Of a stretch of 64,000 nucleotides of DNA, positions 52,297 through 60,850 are shown in pieces (position 1 is the first letter of the stretch; each line of letters opens with the position of its first letter). The notes under the pieces were generated by a model. The model searched no databases, was not told the origin of the DNA, and was given only the letters and a program-made list of their open reading frames with translations. This DNA is from Hymenobacter armeniacus (GTDB lineage: Bacteria; Bacteroidota; Bacteroidia; Cytophagales; Hymenobacteraceae): the NCBI RefSeq assembly GCF_014699055.1, contig NZ_JACXAC010000003.1, positions 62,001 to 126,000 of the forward strand, written 5' to 3'. Position numbers and translations under genes: made by a program.

Positions 52297-53049
52297 GTGA
52301 ATATCGCCCAGCTCCGCCGACAGCTCGACGCCCAGTACGAGCGCTACAACCGGCCCGAATTTATCCACAACGACCCCATCCAAATCCCGCACCGCTTCAC
52401 TCAGCGGCCGGATATCGAAATCGCGGCGCTATTTGCGGCGCTGCTGGCCTGGGGGCAGCGGCCCACCATCATCAGCAAGGTGACCGAGCTGCTGCGCCGC
52501 ATGGATGACGCGCCCAACCAGTTCATTACCCAGCACCAAGACGAGGACCTCAAGCGCCTGCTTGGCTTCTGCCACCGCACCTTCTGCGATACCGATTTGC
52601 TGTACTTCGTGCACTTCCTGCGCGACTGGTACCGGCAGCACGACACCCTGGAAACCGCGTTTCTGGTGGGCCACACGCAGCGCGAGCGGCTCATCAACTT
52701 CCACAACCGCTTCTTCAGCCTGCCCGATGCCCCCGCCCGCACCCGCAAGCACGTGGCCACGCCGGCCCGCAAATCGGCCTGCAAACGCGTGAACATGTAC
52801 CTGCGCTGGCTGGTGCGCCGCGACGACAAGGGCGTCGACTTCGGCCTCTGGACCCGCCTATCCATGGCCGACCTCATCATGCCCATCGACCTGCACGTGG
52901 AGCGCCAGGCCCGCCCGCTGGGCCTGCTCACCCGCAAGCTTGTGGACTGGCAGGCCGCCGAAGAACTCACCGCCAACCTCCGCTTGCTCGACCCCACCGA
53001 CCCCGTGAAATACGACTTCGCGCTGTTTGGGGCGGGGGTGGACAAGTAG
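52297..53049 (+). CDS. TIGR02757 / DUF2400 family protein
   Basis: 250 aa from a GTG at 52297. The frame extends upstream to 52156 but that part is the translated inverted repeat, so the GTG is preferred. Motifs: YNRPEFIHNDPIQIPHRF, RPDIEIAALFAALLAWGQRPTIISKV, KRVNMYLRWLVRRDDKGVDFGLW, and LIMPIDLHVERQARPLGLLTRK. The helical fold with a late DLHV segment resembles HhH-type DNA glycosylases, so a nucleic-acid role is plausible but unproven. This family is widespread in Bacteroidota. Confidence 0.88.
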   Translation: MNIAQLRRQLDAQYERYNRPEFIHNDPIQIPHRFTQRPDIEIAALFAALLAWGQRPTIISKVTELLRRMDDAPNQFITQHQDEDLKRLLGFCHRTFCDTDLLYFVHFLRDWYRQHDTLETAFLVGHTQRERLINFHNRFFSLPDAPARTRKHVATPARKSACKRVNMYLRWLVRRDDKGVDFGLWTRLSMADLIMPIDLHVERQARPLGLLTRKLVDWQAAEELTANLRLLDPTDPVKYDFALFGAGVDK

Positions 53050-53073
53050 CGGTTATTACATCAACAAGCTGGG

Positions 53074-53757
53074 ATGAGGCAGTTTGAAGTAATGCAGTAC
53101 CACACCGGGAAACTTCTGCTGGTTTGGTTGGGCGGTATTGTCGCAATTCTTGTTGTGGCTGCAATGGGGCTAAACACCGGCCTGGCAGCAGCTAACTCTA
53201 TTGTTAGAATCATATGGTTTTTGGCCATTGTGATAGGTGGAATGTATGGGCTGTTCCGATTGGGGAAATCAATAAGTGCGGAGCCCACGCTGGTTGTAAT
53301 TGATGGTAGTGGATTAGCAGTTTTAAACCAGAAAACCGGCGAAACCCGACTCATGCGCTTTTCTGAAATAGCCGCTTATCGTTTCACCGACTTCAACAAT
53401 GCCGAGCAATTTCGGGTGACGTCAACAGATGGCATAAAGCTGAAAATAGCAATCAATACAAACCTGAGTAATGGCCAAAGCCTTTGCCGGATTGTGGAGG
53501 CATTTGAGGCCGAATTGGGTGTATACCAACTCCACGCTGGCGAAATAAGACCTACACTCCGAGAAAAAACCTTTTTTGAGAAACCTATTTCAACAGCGGT
53601 GATGGTGTTGCTCTTTATTGGGCTAGCTTGGCTTCTATGGAGCGTATTCACCAGTGCCAAACCTGTGAAATGGGGCAGTCTCTTTCTGGTGTGCGGTAAT
53701 GTTTTGATATACTTCGGCGCGTGGCTTGCGGCTAGCGGCAAAAGAAAAGGCGGTTGA
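53074..53757 (+). CDS. Membrane protein of unknown function (PH-like soluble core)
   Basis: 227 aa. Two N-terminal helices (LLLVWLGGIVAILVVAAMGL, IVRIIWFLAIVIGGMYGLF), a ~110-residue soluble beta-rich core (LVVIDGSGLAVLNQKTGETRLMRFSEIAAYRF...), and two C-terminal helices (TAVMVLLFIGLAWLLWSVF, SLFLVCGNVLIYFGAWLAA). The core resembles bacterial PH-domain membrane proteins. Composition is less GC-rich than its neighbours. The next gene encodes a protein with the same 2-helix/core/2-helix plan, but without obvious close sequence identity. Confidence 0.65.
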   Translation: MRQFEVMQYHTGKLLLVWLGGIVAILVVAAMGLNTGLAAANSIVRIIWFLAIVIGGMYGLFRLGKSISAEPTLVVIDGSGLAVLNQKTGETRLMRFSEIAAYRFTDFNNAEQFRVTSTDGIKLKIAINTNLSNGQSLCRIVEAFEAELGVYQLHAGEIRPTLREKTFFEKPISTAVMVLLFIGLAWLLWSVFTSAKPVKWGSLFLVCGNVLIYFGAWLAASGKRKGG

Positions 53758-53861
53758 AGCGATACAGACCCGTGTTTCGCAGCTGTTGGTGAATAGATTC
53801 AAGTTTGCATTTACCATAACCGACAGATAATTTGGGGACCTCTCACCCCAAGCCTGCTCGC

Positions 53862-54626
53862 ATGAGTGCCCCTTCAGCCCCTTCAACCGCAACCCCGGAA
53901 CCTGCTGCAGCCGCGGCCACTGGTCCTTTGCGCAGCCACGTGGTCTTGATTCGCATGGGCCTGACAATGGCCGGATTTCTCCTTCCCGCGCTGGGGTTGA
54001 TGTCGCTGGCAGTGGCCGCCATCCTGTGGAACGACGACCACCGGCTGGCCGTGCAGTTGGGGCTCGGTAGCCTGCCGCTGCTGGCCGTGGGCTGGCCGCT
54101 GGTGCGCCGCGGCATGCTGCCCATGCTGGCGGTGCTCACGCCCACGGCCTTGCGCCTTGAGCCCCGCGGCCGCACCGCGGCCTACGGCTGGCCGGTGCGC
54201 GAATACCCGCTAACCGACTTTGAGGGCTACAGCGATATTCAGGCCCAGAACGGCACCGATGTCACCAATGTAAAGCTGTTTTTTGGCGCTGCGGGCACCG
54301 TTTACCTGGGCGACCGCCCCGCCAAGGCTGTGCCCGCGGCCGAAGCCAGCCTGCCCAACCTGGTGACCGTGCTCGCGCTGGGCGAAGCCATGCTGGGCCA
54401 GAAGGCCGAAACCGGCGTGCCGGCCGAAAACCTATACCGGCCCAATTTCTACCAGCGCGGGCTGGGCCGCGCCCTGGCCTGGCTGTGCTACGCGCTGATG
54501 GCGCTGGGCGTGCTGCTGCTGTTCGTGCCCGGCGTGGAATGGACCGCGTCGCTGCGCCTGTTCACGTTCACGGCCCTATACCTGGGCCTGTACCGCCGCA
54601 ACCAGCGGGCTACCCCAGCGGCGTAG
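53862..54626 (+). CDS. Membrane protein of unknown function
   Basis: 254 aa from the ATG at 53862 (frame opens at 53832). After an Ala/Pro-rich leader come two helices (MAGFLLPALGLMSLAVAAILW, LAVQLGLGSLPLLAVGWPLV), a soluble middle (TPTALRLEPRGRTAAYGWPVREYPLTDFEGYSDIQ), and two C-terminal helices (ALAWLCYALMALGVLLLFVPG, LFTFTALYLGLY). The plan matches the preceding protein, so both may be related stress or envelope membrane proteins. No family name can be assigned. Confidence 0.6.
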   Translation: MSAPSAPSTATPEPAAAAATGPLRSHVVLIRMGLTMAGFLLPALGLMSLAVAAILWNDDHRLAVQLGLGSLPLLAVGWPLVRRGMLPMLAVLTPTALRLEPRGRTAAYGWPVREYPLTDFEGYSDIQAQNGTDVTNVKLFFGAAGTVYLGDRPAKAVPAAEASLPNLVTVLALGEAMLGQKAETGVPAENLYRPNFYQRGLGRALAWLCYALMALGVLLLFVPGVEWTASLRLFTFTALYLGLYRRNQRATPAA

Positions 54627-54819
54627 GCCTCCCACTAACAGGCGTCGCCTACGTCTTTTGAGGTGCCTACTTTAGAAAAGCTTGGTTGGTTAAACCCCGC
54701 CCCGCCACCCCCGCCGCCGGGCCGTCTGGGCTACTCGCGGGCGGCAGGGGAGTAGCTCCAGCGGCGCAGCTACGCAGTGGCGCATGGTTGGCCGGATTAG
54801 AGTCCACAAAACTCAGCGT

Positions 54820-55212
54820 TCAGGCACGCCGCCGACGTAGCCGCATCACGCTGCTTATGATGGCGTAGCTTCCTAAGAAAAAGAGGGCGCACCAAGAAAG
54901 GCTTTCCCCTGGGCTGTAATTGCTGGGCAATAGGAATACATCCGGATGCGTGTCCAGATGCCGGAGCAGCGTGGTTTGGCCGACTTGAAGGCGTTGGCAA
55001 CTCGCTGGGTCAATCTTGAGCGAGTGTTGCTTGCCTTGGAAGCGAAAGTGCATAAACCGAAACGCCCCTGAGGCATTGCAATTCACCTTAATAACCTCCA
55101 CTGGAATCAGCGCCCCGGCCCTGGCCACCTCGCGCTCGACGAGCTTTCCCGGCAAGACCGCGCAGCAGAGCACCACGAGCAGCATGCCCCCTATCAAATT
55201 GAATTTATACAT
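54820..55212 (-). CDS. Small membrane protein, DUF3592-like
   Basis: 130 aa from the ATG at 55212 (frame opens at 55251). An N-terminal helix (FNLIGGMLLVVLCCAVLP) and a C-terminal helix (SLSWCALFFLGSYAIISSVM) flank a beta-rich core: PVEVIKVNCNASGAFRFMHFRFQGKQHSLKIDPASCQRLQVGQTTLLRHLDTHPDVFLLP. A core between two helices, ending in a basic RLRRRR tail, resembles DUF3592 proteins. Function unknown. Confidence 0.6.
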   Translation of the reverse strand: MYKFNLIGGMLLVVLCCAVLPGKLVEREVARAGALIPVEVIKVNCNASGAFRFMHFRFQGKQHSLKIDPASCQRLQVGQTTLLRHLDTHPDVFLLPSNYSPGESLSWCALFFLGSYAIISSVMRLRRRRA

Positions 55213-55326
55213 GCACAGCAGCAATAGGTGGCAAGTGCTATTTGCCGCCAAAGAACCGAACGTCTACTCAGTTCAGCGAAATGGTGGCAAGGAAAACGAG
55301 GAACGCGAACGCGCTACTTTAGGGAA

Positions 55327-55524
55327 ATGAAATTGAGCCGCCACGCTCTGTTTATCCTGCTGCTCGTGGCGGGTTGCTCTGTCTTAGCCTATGCCGATGG
55401 ACTCAAGGCTGCCGAAACCTTTTGGGGATTGGGCGAAATGATACTCTGGGGCGTTGTTGGCTTTGCCCTCTTCCTGGGTATTATGAATTTTCTGATTAAC
55501 CTAGGCACCAAGAAGACGGAGTAA
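55327..55524 (+). CDS. Small membrane protein
   Basis: 65 aa from the ATG at 55327 (MKLSRHALFILLLVAGCSVLAYADG). The start is a signal-like hydrophobic helix; VAGC could be a lipobox, but the +2 context is weak. A second helix follows (MILWGVVGFALFLGIMNFLINL). TACTTTAG just upstream of the ATG may be part of a -7 box. No family recognised. Confidence 0.5.
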   Translation: MKLSRHALFILLLVAGCSVLAYADGLKAAETFWGLGEMILWGVVGFALFLGIMNFLINLGTKKTE

Positions 55525-55558
55525 AACCAGTTACTTTACCGTTCAAGAAAACGGCCAT

Positions 55559-55969
55559 TCAGCCCGCCCTCCCCGCCACCACGGGCAGCAGCGCATCCTC
55601 CCCGGCCCGCGTGAGGCGGTGGAAGCGCGTGCGGCTGCGGTAAAACCACTCGGTCAGCCCCAGCGCTTCGAGGCGGCGGGTGGCGCGGGCTGCCATGCGC
55701 GGACCCAAGCCGCTGGCCGCTTGCAGGTCGGCGGTGGCGGCATCGGGTTGCTGCACCAGCACCAATAGCATCGCGCTCAGGGCGGCCCGGCCCCGGCGGT
55801 TGCCCACGTCATGTTGCGCCCCTAGCCACGCTGCCACCCGGGCCGCAATGGCTTCCGGCGCCTGGCTGGGCGGCGGGGGCGGGCCCGGGTTGTCGCGCAA
55901 GGCCAGACGGGCCGCAAACTGGTCGGCCAGGCCGGGCGCGTCTTCGGGCAGCACAGGAGTATCAGGCAT
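55559..55969 (-). CDS. Winged-helix protein, possibly MarR-like
   Basis: 136 aa from the ATG at 55969. The frame opens at 56089 but the extra part is translated inverted repeat. After a Pro-rich N-terminus comes a helical region and a winged-helix pattern: RGRAALSAMLLVLVQQPDAATADLQAASGLGPRMAARATRRLEALGLTEWFYRSRTRFHRLTRAGEDALLPVV. It resembles MarR-type regulators, but the N-terminal dimerisation helices are short. Target unknown. Confidence 0.6.
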   Translation of the reverse strand: MPDTPVLPEDAPGLADQFAARLALRDNPGPPPPPSQAPEAIAARVAAWLGAQHDVGNRRGRAALSAMLLVLVQQPDAATADLQAASGLGPRMAARATRRLEALGLTEWFYRSRTRFHRLTRAGEDALLPVVAGRAG

Positions 55970-56003
55970 AAAGCGGTACAGATGTAGTATTGGCTTATTG
56001 AAC

Positions 56004-56108
56004 GAGGTAGAGACGCAATATTTTGCGTCTCGTCGTTGAACGGTTCGTGCTGGAATCGTCCGAACATAACGTTCGACGACGAGACGCAAAATATTGCGTC
56101 TCTACCTC
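56004..56108. repeat. Long inverted repeat with 39-nt arms, second family
   Basis: Arms at 56004-56042 and 56070-56108 are complementary with one mismatch, around a 27-nt loop. Each arm contains an inner palindrome (GAGACGCAA, TATT, TTGCGTCTC). It sits just upstream of the winged-helix gene and is a different repeat family from that at 52165-52279, although the arm length is identical. Confidence 0.85.
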
Positions 56109-56572
56109 ATACACCAACGTGAGAACGGCTACGATAACGGCAAAAAAGCCCTGGTCTACTCAGCCAGCCCCCGCAACATAGTTATTACAAGCCTTTTACA
56201 AGCCATTGCTAGTCATATATTATGTGTTAGGAGCCACAAACACCTGGTAAGTAGTCTGTAATATATTAACTCAAGAAACTTACACCTATTATGCAGGCAA
56301 TCACACATAATCAGTAGAAATAAACAGTGCATTATTAGCCACAGTACATGTATTTTAAGTCAATAATTTGCGATGATGAGTACATAACACAGCAATTAGC
56401 GACATAAATCTAGAATTCACAGTCATATTATACCCGTCAGCGAAGGTTTGCCGCCCGCACCCTGCCCGCCAGCCGCCGCCCCCGCCATTTCTTAATGCTT
56501 TCTGGCGAATCTTCCCGGCCGGCCCGCTGTTTACCTTCGTATCCCATTCCCGAATACCGAAAGACTACTTTC
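56109..56572. other. 464-bp gap with an AT-rich block and the mutS2 promoter region
   Basis: Roughly 56190-56430 is AT-rich and without coding potential, unusual in this GC-rich core region. Near the right end TACCTTCG (56532-56539) matches TAnnTTTG at seven of eight positions and is a candidate -7 box for mutS2. Nothing else is seen. Confidence 0.4.
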
Positions 56573-59017
56573 TTGCTCTTACCCCAACACTTCGAACAAA
56601 AAATCGGCTTCAGCACCCTGCGCGAGCAGCTCGAAGCCAATTGCCTCTCGGCCCTGGGCCGGCAGTACGTGGCCCGCATGGAGTTTCAGCCCAAGCACGA
56701 GCCCCTGCTCAAACTGCTGCAGCAAACCAACGAATTCGCCTACCTGCTGCGCTCCGGCGCCGATTTTCCGGCCTCGCACTACTACGACGCCAAGGTGCAC
56801 TTCAAGCGCGCCGCCCTGCCGGGCGCCTACCTCGACGTGGCCGCGTTTTTTGAGGTGAAAATGAGCCTGCGCACCATCCGGCAGGCTCTTACTTTCTTCT
56901 CGCAGGCCGACGAGGACCAGTACCCAACGCTGCGCCTGCTGGGCATTGGCGTGCAGGTCGACCGCAACCTGCTGGCCGCCCTCGACAAAGTGGTGGACGA
57001 CGACGGCGCCGTGCGCGACGACGCCAGCCCGCTGCTGCGCCAGATTCGGCAGGAGCTGATAGCGCGGCAAGGGCAACTGCGCAAGCAGATTGCCGGCATC
57101 CTGCGCCAGGCCAAAACCGAAGGCTGGATTCCCTCCGACGCCGAGCCCACCATCCGGGGCGGGCGCTTGGTGCTGCCTGTCATCGCCGAGTTCAAGCGGA
57201 AGGTGAAGGGCCTGATTCACGACGAATCGGCCTCGGGTCAGACCGTCTACATCGAGCCGGCCGAGGTGTTCGAGCTCAACAACGACATCAAGGACCTCGA
57301 CAACGCCTATCACCGCGAGCTGATTCGCATCCTCACGGCCCTCACCGACCAGCTGCGCCCCCACATTCCGGACCTGCGCAAAGCCTACGGCTACCTCGGG
57401 CTGATTGACTTTATTAGAGCAAAAGCCCGCCTGGCCGTCACCCTCGATTGCCAGCTCCCCCAACTGCACAACAAGCCGCTGCTCAAATGGCACGGCGTGC
57501 GCCACCCGCTGCTGCAGTTGGCCTTCGCCCAGCACAAGCGCGACAACGGCGACCCCCGCGAAGTGGTGCCGCTGGACCTGGAGCTGAACCACGAACAGCG
57601 CATCCTGGTCATCTCCGGCCCCAACGCCGGCGGCAAATCCGTCAGCCTGAAAACCGTGGGCCTCGTGCAGTTCATGCTGCAAATGGGCCTGCTCATCCCC
57701 TGCGCCGACAACTCCGAAGCCGGCGTCTTCGAAGACATTTTCCTCGACATCGGCGACGAGCAGAGCCTGGAAAACGACCTCTCGACCTATTCCTCGCACC
57801 TGCTGGCCATGAAGCAGTTCCTGCTGCTGGCCGGCAAGAAAAGCCTGGTGCTCATTGATGAATTCGGCACCGGCACCGAGCCCAGCCTGGGCGGCGCCAT
57901 CGCCGAGGCCGTGCTCGACCAGCTGAACAAGTCGCGGGTGTTCGGCGTCATCACCACGCACTACACCAACCTCAAGAACTTCGCCGAGCGCACGCCGCAC
58001 CTCGTGAATGGCGCCATGCGCTACGACCCGGAGAAGCTGCAGCCGCTTTACCGCCTCGAAGTGGGTAAGCCGGGCTCCTCGTTCGCCATCGAAATTGCCC
58101 GCAAAATCGGCCTGCCCAAAGACGTGGTGGAGCGCGCTACTCGGCTCGTGGGCAAGGATAAAATCCGCTACGACCGCCTGCTCGAGGGCCTCGAAAAGGA
58201 GAAAACCGAGCTCGAACAGCGCACCGCCGAAGCTGCCAAAGCCGAGCGCCGCCTCAAAAAAGCCGCCCAGGAATACCAGGACCTCAAGCAGCACCTCGAA
58301 GACACCAAGCTCGAAACCCTGCGCACCGCCAAGCAGCAGGCCAAAGCGCTTTTGGTGAACACCAACCAGCAGATTGAGGCCACCATCGGCGAAATCCGCC
58401 GGGGCAACGCCGAGAAGGAAACCAACAAGGCGGCCCGCGAGAAGCTCGACACCTTCGTGCGCACCGAATTGCAGATAGAGCCGCCCAAGCCCAAGCCGAC
58501 CCGCGAGCGGGCCGTGGCCGGCGCCGTGCAGCCCGGTGATAAAGTGGCCCTATTTGGCCAGGACGGCTACGGTGAAGTGGTGAGCGTGAAGGGCCAGACC
58601 GCCGAAGTGATGTTCGGCGGCATGAAAACCCTCACCAAACTCAACCAGCTCGAAAAGCTGGGCCGGGCCGAAATCCGCGAGCGGGAGCAGGCCGCCAAAT
58701 CCAAAGCCGGCCGCTTGGGCGGCAGCGGCGCGGGCGGCGGCAACAGCGTGAACATCACCGACCGCATGGCCGGCTTCAGTCCCACGCTCGACCTGCGCGG
58801 CGAGCGCGCCGAAGACGCCCTCACCAAAACCATGAGCTTCGTCGACGACGCCGTGATGCTGGGCATGCCCGAAATCAAGTTCCTGCACGGCCGCGGCAAC
58901 GGCGTGCTGCGCCAGGTGGTGCGCGACTACCTGCGCTCGCAGCGCGCCGTGGCCAGCGTGGCCGACGAGCACGCCGATAGGGGCGGGGATGGCGTAACCA
59001 TTGCGGTGCTGAAGTAA
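56573..59017 (+). CDS. mutS2: MutS2-family nuclease/ATPase with Smr domain
   Basis: 814 aa from a TTG at 56573. An ATG at 56495 would add 26 residues, but the family normally starts just before a PxxFEQKIGF segment (here LPQHFEQKIGF), and a candidate promoter box lies between the two. Walker A is ISGPNAGGKSVSLKT near residue 350, Walker B is LVLIDEFGTGTEP, and the signature helix follows. A long coiled coil (EKEKTELEQRTAEAAKAERRLKK...) precedes a KOW-like GDKVALFGQDGYGEVV segment and the C-terminal Smr nuclease domain (LDLRGERAEDALTK...FLHGRGNGVLRQVV). It acts on branched DNA or collided ribosomes. Confidence 0.95.
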   Translation: MLLPQHFEQKIGFSTLREQLEANCLSALGRQYVARMEFQPKHEPLLKLLQQTNEFAYLLRSGADFPASHYYDAKVHFKRAALPGAYLDVAAFFEVKMSLRTIRQALTFFSQADEDQYPTLRLLGIGVQVDRNLLAALDKVVDDDGAVRDDASPLLRQIRQELIARQGQLRKQIAGILRQAKTEGWIPSDAEPTIRGGRLVLPVIAEFKRKVKGLIHDESASGQTVYIEPAEVFELNNDIKDLDNAYHRELIRILTALTDQLRPHIPDLRKAYGYLGLIDFIRAKARLAVTLDCQLPQLHNKPLLKWHGVRHPLLQLAFAQHKRDNGDPREVVPLDLELNHEQRILVISGPNAGGKSVSLKTVGLVQFMLQMGLLIPCADNSEAGVFEDIFLDIGDEQSLENDLSTYSSHLLAMKQFLLLAGKKSLVLIDEFGTGTEPSLGGAIAEAVLDQLNKSRVFGVITTHYTNLKNFAERTPHLVNGAMRYDPEKLQPLYRLEVGKPGSSFAIEIARKIGLPKDVVERATRLVGKDKIRYDRLLEGLEKEKTELEQRTAEAAKAERRLKKAAQEYQDLKQHLEDTKLETLRTAKQQAKALLVNTNQQIEATIGEIRRGNAEKETNKAAREKLDTFVRTELQIEPPKPKPTRERAVAGAVQPGDKVALFGQDGYGEVVSVKGQTAEVMFGGMKTLTKLNQLEKLGRAEIREREQAAKSKAGRLGGSGAGGGNSVNITDRMAGFSPTLDLRGERAEDALTKTMSFVDDAVMLGMPEIKFLHGRGNGVLRQVVRDYLRSQRAVASVADEHADRGGDGVTIAVLK

Positions 59018-59299
59018 ATGGCTGGCCGCACCAATAAAGCTGGGCGCGTACTGGCCGGACTGTTTGGCTTGTGCTTGGCCATTGGTATGCTATCGAAAAG
59101 CCTGCAGGTGCTGGCTGGAGCACTGCAGCTGCGGGCCGCCTTGCCCAATAATCCCGGCCTGCATCTGGAGGTGAAAGAAGCCTTCGTCACCTTTGCCTTG
59201 GAACTAACCTTCGGATTATTCTTGGGTTGGTGGGGTATTTTGAAGTTCCGGCAGCCTCGGTTAGCGTCCAAAGCCAAGAACGATAACAGCGAATTATAA
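59018..59299 (+). CDS. Small two-helix membrane protein
   Basis: 93 aa; the ATG directly follows the mutS2 stop. Helices: VLAGLFGLCLAIGMLSKSLQVLAG and FVTFALELTFGLFLGWWGILKF. The tail is basic. No family recognised; a terminator lies ~60 bp after its stop. Confidence 0.6.
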   Translation: MAGRTNKAGRVLAGLFGLCLAIGMLSKSLQVLAGALQLRAALPNNPGLHLEVKEAFVTFALELTFGLFLGWWGILKFRQPRLASKAKNDNSEL

Positions 59300-59357
59300 G
59301 ACGCGAGCTGAGTTTGCATAGCGGTTAACCAGCGTTCGTAATGTCCCATGTGTTGTA

Positions 59358-59396
59358 AATAAGCCCAGGTCTGAATAAGGCCTGGGCTTATTTTTA
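59358..59396 (+). terminator. Intrinsic terminator
   Basis: AATAAGCCCAGG and CCTGGGCTTATT pair perfectly (12 bp) around an 11-nt loop, followed by a T-run. It ends the mutS2 and small membrane gene transcript. Confidence 0.85.
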
Positions 59397-59561
59397 AAAG
59401 GTTTCGATAGTTGTTGGGTGAAATGCGGCTGACTTGAAAAGTCAGGTAATGCCAAAAAATACGTAGCGGCCGGCATCGGCTGGCCCGTAGGTTTGCACAG
59501 CATTGCCAACAGCTGCGAAGTAGCTTTCGGCCCGCAGTCATGCCTTCACCCTTCAACCGCC

Positions 59562-60002
59562 ATGCAACCCCAACACCCCAGCCCGTCCGTTCCGCAAACT
59601 TCTCCGGCTTTCATTGCCGCCTCCTGGGTGGCGCTGCTCGTGGGCGTGGTCGCCTTCAACGTCGGCCTCTGGAACGCGCAGATGGGCCTCAACGAAAAAG
59701 GCTACTACTTCACGGTGCTGATGTACGGACTGTTCGCCGCCATTTCGGTGCAGAAAAGCGTGCGCGACCGCCTCGAAGGCATTCCCGTCACCAACCTGTA
59801 CTACGGCATCAGCTGGGTGTCGGTCCTGCTCACGGTGCTGCTCCTCACCGTGGGCCTCTGGAACGCCACGCTCACGCTGAGCGAGAAGGGCTTCTACGCC
59901 ATGTCTTTCGTGCTGAGCTTGTTTGCTGCCATTGCCGTGCAGAAAAACACCCGCGACACCATGCGCCAGGGCCGGCCCGAGCAATTCGACCTAGGCCAGT
60001 AG
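59562..60002 (+). CDS. YiaA/YiaB-family inner membrane protein
   Basis: 146 aa from the ATG at 59562 (MQPQHPS...; frame opens at 59493). It is an internal duplication: [52 protein letters not shown] and, after a linker, [51 protein letters not shown]. Each half has two helices, giving four in all. The GLWNAxxxLxEKGfY and QKxxRD motifs are those of YiaA/YiaB. Function unknown. Confidence 0.9.
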   Translation: MQPQHPSPSVPQTSPAFIAASWVALLVGVVAFNVGLWNAQMGLNEKGYYFTVLMYGLFAAISVQKSVRDRLEGIPVTNLYYGISWVSVLLTVLLLTVGLWNATLTLSEKGFYAMSFVLSLFAAIAVQKNTRDTMRQGRPEQFDLGQ

Positions 60003-60023
60003 CTCATCGGTTGCCGCCTTGCT

Positions 60024-60647
60024 ATGCCTCGTGCTACATCGGCCATGGAATCTGTTCCGCTGGCCCTCGTCTATTCCCGGCTCGTCATCGGGGGGCTGCT
60101 GGTAGCGTGCAGCTATGGGCGCGTGGCGCATTTTGGGGCGCTGGCCGTGGGGCTGATTGTGCTGGGCGTGCTCACCGATGTGTTCGACGGCATCGTGGCC
60201 CGGCAGCTGAACGTGTCGACCGAGAAACTGCGTCGGCTCGATTCGGCCGTCGACCAAGTGTTTTGGGGGCTGGTGTTGCTGGCCACCTACTTGGCTTGCC
60301 CGGGTTTCTTTGCGCGCCACGCCACCAAACTGTGGCTGCTGCTCGCGCTGGAAGGGCTGACGTATGCCGTGAGCTACCTCCGGTTTCGCAAGGAAATCGC
60401 CACGCACTCCTGGGGTGCGAAGGCGTGGGTGCTGGTTTCGGCCGCCGCGCTGGTTCAGATTCTCCTAACTGCCGAGTCCCGCGTGTTATTCGCCGTTTCG
60501 TTTTGGATAGGGGCGGCGAGCCGGCTCGAAATAGTGGCCATTGTGCTCCTTCTGCGAACGTGGACCAACGACGTGCCTACTTGTTTCCACGCGCTCTGGC
60601 TACGTCAGCACAAGCCCATCAGGCGGCACAAGCTGCTGAATGGATGA
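60024..60647 (+). CDS. CDP-alcohol phosphatidyltransferase-family protein
   Basis: 207 aa; an internal ATG at 60045 is possible. Several membrane helices surround the catalytic signature D-x2-D-G-x2-A-R, here DVFDGIVAR, followed by D-x3-D (LDSAVDQ). The conserved Gly between the two halves of the motif is replaced by Leu (STEKLRRLDSAVD), so specificity or activity may differ. Family members move a phosphoalcohol from CDP-linked lipid to an alcohol acceptor in the membrane. It starts 21 bp after the YiaA gene. Confidence 0.82.
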   Translation: MPRATSAMESVPLALVYSRLVIGGLLVACSYGRVAHFGALAVGLIVLGVLTDVFDGIVARQLNVSTEKLRRLDSAVDQVFWGLVLLATYLACPGFFARHATKLWLLLALEGLTYAVSYLRFRKEIATHSWGAKAWVLVSAAALVQILLTAESRVLFAVSFWIGAASRLEIVAIVLLLRTWTNDVPTCFHALWLRQHKPIRRHKLLNG

Positions 60648-60648
60648 A

Positions 60649-60690
60649 ATAAAAAAGGCGGTTTGGGGTTGGAAACGCCCTTTTTAACAG
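60649..60690 (+). terminator. Likely intrinsic terminator
   Basis: AAAAAAGGCGGTTT and AAACGCCCTTTTT pair with a small bulge around a G-rich loop. It directly follows the CDP-alcohol gene and precedes a clear promoter. Confidence 0.65.
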
Positions 60691-60716
60691 AAGAAGCAGC
60701 TCTTTTGATTAAATAC

Positions 60717-60748
60717 TTTGAAATACAAAGTTCTTTAAAATACTTTTG
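60717..60748 (+). promoter_or_regulatory. Bacteroidota-type promoter of the VIT protein gene
   Basis: TTTG (60717-60720) and TACTTTTG (60741-60748, full match to TAnnTTTG) are 20 bp apart. The ATG of the following gene is about 100 bp downstream. Confidence 0.6.
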
Positions 60749-60850
60749 CTGTGGCCTTGCCAGTCGCCAGCCTAGTGTGTGCTTGGCTATTGGGCACGAG
60801 TGCCTGCGCGTATTTCTTCACTAGCTCCGGACGAGTCCGGCTTTCGTTCC

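Noticed and set aside
56579-58294. 571-codon open frame on the minus strand, antisense to mutS2
   Set aside because: It is a GC-rich codon shadow: the plus-strand frame has full MutS2 motifs, and the antisense product is low-complexity with no family features.
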